Positions 16,192 to 22,344 of a DNA stretch of 28,004 nt are shown one piece after another. The notes beneath the pieces were generated by a model. It ran no database searches. It saw only the letters and a list, made by a program, of their open reading frames with translations, and was not told where the DNA came from. How positions within the stretch are numbered: the first letter of the stretch is position 1; each line of letters begins with the position of its first letter. The translations under genes were made by a program, and so were the position numbers. Source of the stretch: Cytophagales bacterium (GTDB lineage: Bacteria > Bacteroidota > Bacteroidia > Cytophagales > Cyclobacteriaceae); assembly GCA_027317105.1 (NCBI GenBank), contig DAHVFH010000044.1:1-28004 (forward strand), written 5' to 3'.

Positions 16192-16258
16192 TGATGTGGT
16201 GATGTGTTGACGTGTTTAGGTTATTAATGTGTGGATGTTTTAAAGTGTTTATGTTTTG
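16192..16258. repeat. Low-complexity GTG/TGATGTG repeat upstream of a lipoprotein gene
   Basis: TGATGTG occurs at 16192-16198 and 16200-16206, followed by degenerate copies (TGACGTG, TTAATGTG, TGGATGT, AAGTGTT, TTATGTT) to about 16258. The tract is next to the start of the 131-residue lipoprotein gene and would be transcribed upstream of it. It looks like a decayed simple repeat. No promoter was recognised inside. Confidence 0.5.
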
Positions 16259-16319
16259 CCTACTGCTTACTCCCTACTTTTAAACCTTAAATCTGTTTGT
16301 AATGACTCATCCTCTTTCA

Positions 16320-16400
16320 AAAATTATTCAAAATTTAAAATTCCACATTCGAGATTTCTAAGTTCCAATTTTAAATTTGGAATCTTGAATTTGCAATTTA
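16320..16400. repeat. AT-rich repeat of the TTGAATTTTGAA family, with near-palindrome
   Basis: The stretch is packed with ATTCAAAATTTAAAATTC and GGAATCTTGAATTTGC words. TTCCAATTTTAAATTTGGAA at 16363-16382 is a near-perfect palindrome (one mismatched pair of ten). The composition and words match the elements at 4714-4770 and 7372-7438. It lies directly behind the stop of the 430-residue exported protein gene on the minus strand and may act as its transcript end. Confidence 0.55.
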
Positions 16401-16408
16401 AATGCCTT

Positions 16409-17701
16409 TCATGTTTTTTGTTTCTTTTTCTTTGCAGCCGGAAAAAGTATATTATTCAAGATCAATCGGTATCCCGGTGAATTTGGGTAAAGATTAAGGT
16501 CGGTTGGTTCCTCTCCAACTTGATGTTGGTAGTCTTCAGGGTCGTGCCCTCCATAGTATGTCCAAAAGCCTTTGCCGAAAACACCATGGATATATTTGGC
16601 TTCATTGATGGCTTTTGTTTCTCCCATAATCACTACGTCTGATTTTATCAAATTCTTTTTGAACCCGGTAGTTTGACCATAAAAACCTTTAATCTGTTTA
16701 ACATGGTTTTGGGTAAGCATGGTGGGGATTGGATCCCACTTGGCTGAAAACTGAAACACAGAAAAGTAATCATTGCCCTGCACTAAGCCTCGCTCAGGAA
16801 AATTATTGTCAATATCTGAAAATTCGTATCGGTATGGATCTCTTTCCAGATGGAAATTGGAGAAGGCGAGTGTGTTTTCGAAATTGAGTTTTTCCTGCGC
16901 TTGAGGGTCTGCCGGATCGCCATCATACATGTGTTCGCAAATATCCACGCCATCTGCTGCCAAGGCGATGTCAAAGGAGTCAGTAGCTGAACACATGGCG
17001 AATAAAAATCCACCGCTTGCGACAAAGGCTTTAATTCGTTTAACGACCGCGAGCTTAAGTTGGGAAACTTTCTGAAAACCAAATTTACGAGCGGTTTCTT
17101 CTGCCTCGTGTTGTGCCTCTAGGTACCAAGGCATGTTCGCATAGGTCGCATAGAATTTTCCGTACTGACCGGTAAAGTCTTCATGATGTAAATGCAGCCA
17201 ATCGTATTTTGCCAAATTTTCATTAATGACTTCGTCATCGAAAATAATATCGTACGGAATTTCAGCATACGTTAACGAAAGGGTAACGGCATCGTCCCAC
17301 GGCTGTTTCGACTTAGGGGAATAGACAGCAATCTTTGGAGCCTTCTCGAGTTTCATAATGTCATAATTGGAAGAAGGACTAGAAATTTCAGTGACGATAG
17401 CGTTCACCTGTGCTTCAGAAATAATTTCGTAACTAACACCCCGAACGACCAATTCATTTTGAATTTTAGGATTGTACCTGCACATAAAACTCCCCCCGCG
17501 GTAGTTGAGTAGCCAATCCACTTCGATGTCGCTTTTAATTATCCAGTAGGCGATGCCATAGGCCTTCAAATGGTTCGTTTGTGTTTCATCCATGGGTATC
17601 AAAATGGAATTACCCAGGCAAGCTTTAGAAAATAAAAATGCCGACAACAACAAAATCCTCGCACCCATCGTAAAAGCTGATTTAAAGTGTAACAAAATCA
17701 T
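16409..17701 (-). CDS. Exported protein of the family usually labelled 'asparagine synthetase B'
   Basis: Similar proteins in Bacteroidota are often named asparagine synthetase B. This 430-residue sequence does not support that: there is no N-terminal Cys2 for glutamine hydrolysis, no SGGxDS ATP-pyrophosphatase loop, and a signal peptide is present (MGARILLLSAFLFSKACLGNS, residues 12-32). What is visible: SFMCRYN (71-77), an alpha/beta region starting KIAVYSPKSKQPWDDAVTLS, a Cys/Ser turn FLFAMCSATDSFDIALAADG reminiscent of class I amidotransferase-like or ThuA-like folds, acidic HLHHEDFTGQYG, and a basic KKKKQK tail. The start is taken at ATG 17699-17701; an inner ATG at 17666-17668 would give a tidier signal peptide. 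It is probably periplasmic or surface located. Function is unknown. Confidence 0.7.
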   Translation of the reverse strand: MILLHFKSAFTMGARILLLSAFLFSKACLGNSILIPMDETQTNHLKAYGIAYWIIKSDIEVDWLLNYRGGSFMCRYNPKIQNELVVRGVSYEIISEAQVNAIVTEISSPSSNYDIMKLEKAPKIAVYSPKSKQPWDDAVTLSLTYAEIPYDIIFDDEVINENLAKYDWLHLHHEDFTGQYGKFYATYANMPWYLEAQHEAEETARKFGFQKVSQLKLAVVKRIKAFVASGGFLFAMCSATDSFDIALAADGVDICEHMYDGDPADPQAQEKLNFENTLAFSNFHLERDPYRYEFSDIDNNFPERGLVQGNDYFSVFQFSAKWDPIPTMLTQNHVKQIKGFYGQTTGFKKNLIKSDVVIMGETKAINEAKYIHGVFGKGFWTYYGGHDPEDYQHQVGEEPTDLNLYPNSPGYRLILNNILFPAAKKKKQKT

Positions 17702-17713
17702 TCGAATAAAGTC

Positions 17714-17744
17714 TTAGCCTACAACGTATAAAGGTATAATTTTG
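17714..17744 (+). promoter_or_regulatory. Candidate promoter of the MacB-like permease, back to back with a minus-strand -7
   Basis: TAATTTTG at 17737-17744 fits the Bacteroidota -7 consensus TAnnTTTG, with a weak -33 (TTAG, 17714-17717) 19 bp upstream. The leader to the ATG at 17798 would be about 47 nt. Directly adjoining, 17729-17736 read on the minus strand is TACCTTTA, a one-mismatch -7 for the divergent exported-protein gene. If both are used, polymerases starting in the two directions would compete. Confidence 0.4.
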
Positions 17745-17797
17745 GTTTTGCATACGCTATTAATCAACTTGGTAATCGCTAATCCAATTAAACATAG

Positions 17798-19033
17798 ATG
17801 AATTTTATCGAAAACATAAAAGAAGGTCTTCGCTCTATTAAAGCCAATTTGCTTCGCTCTGTCCTTACCGCTCTGATTGTCGCTATTGGAATAACCTCCT
17901 TGGTTGGTATCCTTACTGCCATTGACGGAATCGAATATTCAGTAAATGAAAGCCTTTCTTCTTTAGGGGCGAACTCCTTTGATATTTATTCTAAAGACAA
18001 TCGTGGGGCAGCTCAAGAAGGGGTTAAAGAAAAAGTTTATTCGCCATTATTGTTGACTGAGGCGCAGAAATTTATGGATGAATACCCCGTGGATGCGATA
18101 GTTAGTTTGTCTGCTCGCCTCACAATTCTAGCCGAAATAAAACATGGGTCTGAAAAGACCAACCCCAATGTAAATGTTATGGGCGTGAATGATGAGTACA
18201 TTGTGCTGAAAGGATTGAACATTGAGGAAGGAAGGAATTTTACCCCTTTCGAGATCAGGCAAGGTGGCCATGTGGCCATTGTTGGTCATGAATTGGCAAA
18301 GACATTGTATGGGGAGGGGAAGAACCCTGTAAACACGGTTGTTTCTTTTAAAGGAATGCAGTTCAAGGTCATCGGGTTGTTAAAAGAAAAGGGTTCCCTT
18401 TCTGAAAATAATTTTGATAACATGATGCTCATCCCAATCATTGTGGCCAACCAACAGGCTGCTGGAGCTGGGTTGAATTACAGACTTAATGTAGGAATCG
18501 CTGATCCCAACCAAATGGATTTTGCTATGGGCGAAGCTACAGGGGTTATGCGAAAAATTAGGAAGGACAGGATTGGTAATGAAAATTCATTTGAATTAGA
18601 GAAAAGTGAATCACTTGCTCAAGAAATGGAAAGTATTACCAGTGGGCTGCGTTTTGCCGGATTTGGCGTTGGGTTCATCACCCTATTAGGGGCCTCAATT
18701 GCCTTGATGAACATTATGCTTGTTTCGGTTACCGAGCGCACACGCGAAGTTGGTGTTCGTAAAGCACTGGGTGCTACACCTTTACGAATTCGTCAGCAAT
18801 TTGTAATCGAGGCAATTGTTGTCTGCGTATTTGGGGGAATTCTTGGAGTATTACTTGGTATCCTTATTGGGAATTTGATTTCACGAGCAATCGGGATTGA
18901 GGCTTTTGTAATTCCATGGTTGTGGATGGCCGTAGGAATGATTGTGTGTGTTGTTGTCGGTTTGCTTTCTGGGTATTACCCAGCTCACAAGGCATCAAAA
19001 CTTGATCCGATTGAGTCGTTAAGGTTTGAATAG
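17798..19033 (+). CDS. MacB-like ABC transporter permease without an adjacent ATPase
   Basis: The 411-residue protein has the classic four-segment MacB layout: one membrane helix at about 19-41 (LRSVLTALIVAIGITSLVGI), a periplasmic MacB core domain (about 45-270), and a C-terminal FtsX domain with three helices at about 285-310, 345-368 and 375-395. The coupling motif RTREVGVRKALGATPLRIRQQF follows the second helix, and the end PAHKASKLDPIESLRFE is typical. Such permeases work with an ATPase and often a periplasmic adaptor to export peptides, drugs or lipids. Neither partner is next to it, so it must borrow an ATPase from elsewhere, perhaps a LolD-type subunit. It is divergent from the exported 430-residue protein gene. 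Confidence 0.87.
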   Translation: MNFIENIKEGLRSIKANLLRSVLTALIVAIGITSLVGILTAIDGIEYSVNESLSSLGANSFDIYSKDNRGAAQEGVKEKVYSPLLLTEAQKFMDEYPVDAIVSLSARLTILAEIKHGSEKTNPNVNVMGVNDEYIVLKGLNIEEGRNFTPFEIRQGGHVAIVGHELAKTLYGEGKNPVNTVVSFKGMQFKVIGLLKEKGSLSENNFDNMMLIPIIVANQQAAGAGLNYRLNVGIADPNQMDFAMGEATGVMRKIRKDRIGNENSFELEKSESLAQEMESITSGLRFAGFGVGFITLLGASIALMNIMLVSVTERTREVGVRKALGATPLRIRQQFVIEAIVVCVFGGILGVLLGILIGNLISRAIGIEAFVIPWLWMAVGMIVCVVVGLLSGYYPAHKASKLDPIESLRFE

Positions 19034-19079
19034 GGAGGAGGCCGTTATCAATGAAATTTATTTTATCAATTGTCGAGGT

Positions 19080-19853
19080 TTACCACCAGGGCAATGGTAA
19101 AGTCAATTCCTTTACAGAATCGATAACCAAATCAGGTTTAAAGGCGTAACGCGTTAAGTTTTCACGTTTAGTAATTCCACTTAACACCAATATTGTTCGA
19201 TAACCCATTTGAACGCCACCTCGAATATCGGTGTCCATCGTGTCGCCAATAATTGTGGTTTCGGCGGTTTCTAATGCGAGCGCTTTTCGGGCCGAGCGCA
19301 TCATAACCGGACTAGGTTTTCCAACAACAAATGCTCTTACACCTGTGGCTTCTTCAATCATGGCGCTTGTGGCAGCAATACCAAGGTTATCCCATCCTTT
19401 TTTCTTAGGGGAAGGATCGCGATTGGTAATTACAAATTTCGCTCCAGCTAAAATCATATCCACGGCACGCTGTACCATTTCGAGGGTAAAATTTCTCCCT
19501 TCTCCCAAAACAACAAAATCAGGATCAGTATTGACCAACGAAATGCCATTTTCGTGAAGACTTGACAGTAGTCCACCCTCTCCCAGCACATAGGCAGTGC
19601 CATTAGGGATTTGGCTTGCCAGAAATTTTCCGGTCGCCATGGCACTGGTATACACGTGCTCTTCCTTCACTTTTATTCCTAGTAACCCTAATTTACGGGC
19701 AGCATCCAATCGTGTTCGCTGACTATTATTGGTCATGAACATGAATGGGATATTTTCCTGCAATAGGTTTTCGATGAAAACATTGGCGCCAGGGATAAGT
19801 GAGTTGCCACTATAAATTACCCCGTCCATATCGATGAGCAAACCTTTTGCCAT
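19080..19853 (-). CDS. HAD-IIA family phosphatase, NagD-like
   Basis: The 257-residue protein is a haloacid dehalogenase superfamily phosphatase. Motif I is DMDGVIYSG with nucleophile Asp8 and acid/base Asp10; motif II is TNNS (41-44); motif III lysine is in VVGKPSPVM; motif IV is IGDTMDTDIRGG. The large cap domain between motifs II and III marks subclass IIA (NagD, 4-nitrophenyl phosphatase, pyridoxal or glycerol phosphatases). NagD itself acts on UMP, but substrate cannot be fixed from sequence. The ATG is at 19851-19853. It is convergent with the MacB-like permease and 133 bp downstream of the 118-residue gene on the same strand. Confidence 0.88.
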   Translation of the reverse strand: MAKGLLIDMDGVIYSGNSLIPGANVFIENLLQENIPFMFMTNNSQRTRLDAARKLGLLGIKVKEEHVYTSAMATGKFLASQIPNGTAYVLGEGGLLSSLHENGISLVNTDPDFVVLGEGRNFTLEMVQRAVDMILAGAKFVITNRDPSPKKKGWDNLGIAATSAMIEEATGVRAFVVGKPSPVMMRSARKALALETAETTIIGDTMDTDIRGGVQMGYRTILVLSGITKRENLTRYAFKPDLVIDSVKELTLPLPWW

Positions 19854-19986
19854 AAATCCAGAATTGTATTTTGGTTGGTAAGATAGTGATTATTGGGCTA
19901 ACGAAACACCCATTCCATACGAAACGATCAAGGATTCTAGGCGTAATCGTTTGAAAAATATAATTTTCTATGGAGGAATATAGAAA

Positions 19987-20343
19987 TCAGGATTCCCCCT
20001 CTTTTTTTATAACCCGAAGAACAAATTGCTTGTCGAGCGTAAATTCGTACGAATTTACGCTCATCAATTCAGAAGCTTTTTTAGATTGTTCTAATATGCC
20101 AAGCAAATCTTGGGCTATTGGAGATTTCCTAATATTGTTCAAGGCCTTGCCCTGAAATACTTGTAACGTAAAACTAAACCCTTTCTCTTTAGGGTTCATG
20201 GCTTTGAATTCGTGGCTATAGAGTTTGTACTCTTGAGGTTCATTGGCTGATTCCACCATCAATTTGAGTAGGGCAGGGCGGTATTTATTCCAAACCGGAG
20301 CGTAGGGCTTGCTTTCAGCTAAATTGAAACTCATAAAATTCAT
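19987..20343 (-). CDS. Uncharacterised 118-residue protein
   Basis: I do not recognise a family. The product is soluble, without signal peptide or membrane helix, with N-terminal NLAESKPYAPVWNKYRPALLKLM, a central strand pair (KGFSFTLQVFQGKALNN), an amphipathic helix (SPIAQDLLGILEQSKKASELM), and a C-terminal strand (YEFTLDKQFVLRVIKKE). Another ATG three codons in (Met4) is an alternative start. A TATCTTTC -7-like element stands on this strand at 20357-20364, 13 bp before the ATG, which supports real expression. The codons for MSVNSYEFTL lie in a perfect 28-bp palindrome at 20035-20062. The gene is divergent from the helicase leader. Confidence 0.6.
   Translation of the reverse strand: MNFMSFNLAESKPYAPVWNKYRPALLKLMVESANEPQEYKLYSHEFKAMNPKEKGFSFTLQVFQGKALNNIRKSPIAQDLLGILEQSKKASELMSVNSYEFTLDKQFVLRVIKKEGES
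20035..20062. repeat. Perfect 28-bp palindrome inside a coding sequence
   Basis: The 28 bases read identically on both strands: the left arm is GAGCGTAAATTCGT and the right arm ACGAATTTACGCTC, with the centre between 20048 and 20049. There is no loop and no mismatch; extension by one pair fails at 20034/20063. It encodes SVNSYEFTL within the 118-residue gene, and the same nonapeptide in an overlapping plus-strand frame. It could be a dimer-protein binding site, a strong mRNA hairpin near the 3' end of the gene, or an insertion relic. Arms of 14 bp are far beyond chance for a window of this size. Confidence 0.9.
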
Positions 20344-20444
20344 TAGTAAATTTTCCGAAAGATAGTTGTTTTAAATTTTAAACTCGCGGATTATTAGCTA
20401 ATTTATGTTGCTTGTGCGTTATCCACGGCTCCGTTGAATTGCAA

Positions 20445-20668
20445 TTAGGTTATTAACGATATCAGGCGTAGCTTTGCAACGTTTTTAGCAGAATCATTAC
20501 GTTATAGCAAGCCTTACCTCTTTTTATTTTTTAAGAGCTCTTTCTACACCCAATTATTTTAGCTGAAAATCACAAGCACGAATTTTCGACTGCTTTTAAC
20601 CCTTTCTTTAAAACGAAAGAGTGACTGTTGCCGTATGTCTGCTTGATTTTAACGATTAACAACTAAAA
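20445..20668 (+). promoter_or_regulatory. Candidate promoter and long leader of the DEAD-box helicase gene
   Basis: The 325-bp gap at 20344-20668 holds no gene. TAGCTTTG (20469-20476) fits the TAnnTTTG -7 element, with a weak TTAG -33 (20445-20448) 20 bp upstream. That start would leave a leader of about 186 nt. The leader contains a CTTTC...GAAAG hairpin (inside 20608-20630) and U-rich runs. Long structured leaders are known for cold-shock mRNAs such as cspA, so a temperature-responsive role is plausible but inferred. No riboswitch class was recognised. Confidence 0.4.
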
Positions 20669-21871
20669 ATGAATTTTGTAAAACACAACACCACGAAGAG
20701 AAGAGAAGGTAATAATCAAGGAAGAAGAAGTCAGCCCGCGAGGGGAAGAGGTCAACAGCCTGTCAGCACCCTTGATCCGCATTTATTTATAAAAAAAGCT
20801 ATGCCTTTAACCGAGGCCCGGTATGAGTCTGCCAGGACGATTCAGGATTTACCAGTTGATGCCCGAATAAAGAGTAATTTGATGGCAAAAGGCTATTTGC
20901 GTCCTACTGAAATACAAGACAAAACGCTAGAAGCGATTTTGACAGACCATGATTTAATGGGAATTGCTCAGACTGGAACTGGAAAAACCGGTGCGTTCTT
21001 GATACCTATTGTGCATAAGCTCATTGGCTCAAAACCTGCATTTCAAGCCTTGGTTGTCGTTCCAACTCGTGAATTGGCCGTTCAGGTTGAAGAAGAATTT
21101 AAGAGTATCGTCAAAGGCCTTTCCCTTTTTAGCTGTTGCTTTATTGGGGGCACAAGTGTTGGCCGTGATATTGCCACCTTACGCAAGCCTGTTCATATTG
21201 TTATTGGCACTCCAGGTCGGTTAACCGATTTGGCTCGTCAAGGGGCACTTCGGTTCAATCATTTCAATACCCTAATTTTGGACGAATTCGATCGTTTGTT
21301 GGATATGGGTTTTTCGAGGGATATTCAATTTATCGTAAAGGCGATGAATAATCGTAAGCAGACCATCCTTTTTTCGGCCACAGAAGAGCAAAATCAAAAG
21401 AAATTAATCCAAGAACTTCTTCGACACCCTGTAGAAGTGCGTATCAATAAAGGAAAAACAACGGGTGACCATATCGACCAGGAAATTGTTCGGGTAGGTG
21501 CGGGGGAAAGCAAGATGGAGGTGCTACTGAAAATGGTGCGCGATCATTCTTTTCAAAAAGTTATTGTATTTGCTGAAACTAAAAGGGGTGTTAGTACCGT
21601 TAGAAAGACATTACACCAGTCTGGAATAAAAGTAGATGAAATTCATGGTAATAAATCGCAAAATTACAGGCTTAAAGCCCTGAATGATTTTAAATCTGGA
21701 AAAATACAGGTGTTAATTGCTACGGATGTAGCTGCGCGTGGTTTAGATATATCGGAAGTGACTCATGTGATTAACTATCAACAACCTCGTGATTTTGACA
21801 GTTATATTCACCGTATTGGCCGAACAGGAAGAGCAGGCAAAGGAGGGAAGGCGTTCACTTTTGTCAACTAA
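20669..21871 (+). CDS. DEAD-box type ATP-dependent RNA helicase with DEFD motif II
   Basis: The 400-residue protein unwinds RNA duplexes using ATP; cold-shock relatives such as CsdA or RhlE assist mRNA translation and ribosome assembly. Motifs in order: Q-motif region ending LRPTEIQ (77-83), motif I AQTGTGKT (100-107), Ia PTRELA (132-137), motif II DEFD (205-208) in place of DEAD, III SAT (236-238), V ATDVAARGLDI (351-361), VI HRIGRTGRAG (381-390). The C-terminus stops a few residues after motif VI (GGKAFTFVN), so it is a bare core without the usual basic tail. Basic residues lie instead at the N-terminus (KRREGNNQGRRSQPARGRGQ, 10-29). It is first in a row with CspA and a desaturase and follows a long leader. 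Confidence 0.93.
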   Translation: MNFVKHNTTKRREGNNQGRRSQPARGRGQQPVSTLDPHLFIKKAMPLTEARYESARTIQDLPVDARIKSNLMAKGYLRPTEIQDKTLEAILTDHDLMGIAQTGTGKTGAFLIPIVHKLIGSKPAFQALVVVPTRELAVQVEEEFKSIVKGLSLFSCCFIGGTSVGRDIATLRKPVHIVIGTPGRLTDLARQGALRFNHFNTLILDEFDRLLDMGFSRDIQFIVKAMNNRKQTILFSATEEQNQKKLIQELLRHPVEVRINKGKTTGDHIDQEIVRVGAGESKMEVLLKMVRDHSFQKVIVFAETKRGVSTVRKTLHQSGIKVDEIHGNKSQNYRLKALNDFKSGKIQVLIATDVAARGLDISEVTHVINYQQPRDFDSYIHRIGRTGRAGKGGKAFTFVN

Positions 21872-21883
21872 AATTGAAAACCA

Positions 21884-22096
21884 ATGGCCAAATCGAATAA
21901 CGCCTACATAAAGAAGCAAAAGGAACTGATTCGAAAAAAGAAGAAAGAAGAGAAAATCGAAAAGAAAAATGAACGAAAAAAGAAGTCTTCAGGTGGCGGT
22001 CTTGAAAACATGATGGCCTATGTAGATGAATTTGGAAACATAACCGCTACACCACCCGAATTACCTTCAGGAAAAAGTAAAACAGAACTCAAATAA
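21884..22096 (+). CDS. Lys-rich stand-alone N-terminal module of Bacteroidota cold-shock proteins
   Basis: This 70-residue protein starts MAKSNNAYIKKQKELIRKKK and has a highly charged helix to about residue 35, then GGGLENMMAYVDEFGNITATPPELPSGK. From memory, many Bacteroidota encode this module fused to a C-terminal cold-shock domain in one protein of about 150 residues, with the same MAK start, K/E-rich stretch and DEFGNITxTPP end. Here it ends by itself, and a complete CspA begins 36 bp later in another frame. It likely binds RNA or ribosomes non-specifically through its basic helix, which is inference. It lies 12 bp behind the helicase stop, so co-transcription is likely. Confidence 0.75.
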   Translation: MAKSNNAYIKKQKELIRKKKKEEKIEKKNERKKKSSGGGLENMMAYVDEFGNITATPPELPSGKSKTELK

Positions 22097-22131
22097 TTTT
22101 TTTAACAATTCAACAATTAATTTTTATCACC

Positions 22132-22326
22132 ATGAAAGAAGGAAAAGTAAAATTCTTTAACAACACTAAAGGATTTGGATTCATCACCCCCAACGATGGC
22201 AGCGAAGATATCTTTGTGCACGAATCAGGCTTGATCGACAAGATCAAAGACAATGACAATGTTCGTTATGAAACTGAACGTGGAAGAAAAGGCATGAATG
22301 CTGTTCGCGTAGAAGTAGTAGCATAA
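22132..22326 (+). CDS. cspA: Cold-shock protein, CspA family
   Basis: The 64-residue protein is a single cold-shock domain that binds single-stranded RNA and DNA and melts RNA structure. RNP1 is KGFGFI (13-18) and RNP2 is DIFVH (26-30), both with their aromatic base-stacking residues. The start MKEGKVKFFNNTKG and the end NAVRVEVVA are typical. The acidic EDIFVHESGL loop is complete. It follows the Lys-rich 70-residue gene and precedes a fatty acid desaturase by 18 bp, consistent with one cold-response transcript. The upstream 35 bp are T/A-rich with no Shine-Dalgarno. Confidence 0.95.
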   Translation: MKEGKVKFFNNTKGFGFITPNDGSEDIFVHESGLIDKIKDNDNVRYETERGRKGMNAVRVEVVA

Positions 22327-22344
22327 ACTTAAATTCTATTTTTA

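Noticed and set aside
16256..16480. 74-residue plus-strand frame over the AT-rich repeat
   Set aside because: Its residues come from low-complexity repeat and the antisense of the exported-protein gene; not a credible gene.
16409..17701. Naming the gene asnB
   Set aside because: The catalytic motifs of asparagine synthetase are absent and the protein is exported.
19970..20155. Plus-strand frame reading SVNSYEFTL like the minus-strand gene
   Set aside because: The shared peptide is only the result of the palindrome being identical on both strands; the rest of the frame has no protein-like character.
20344..20668. Riboswitch or small RNA gene in the helicase leader
   Set aside because: No known consensus was recognised; only hairpins and U-runs are visible, so it is recorded as a leader only.
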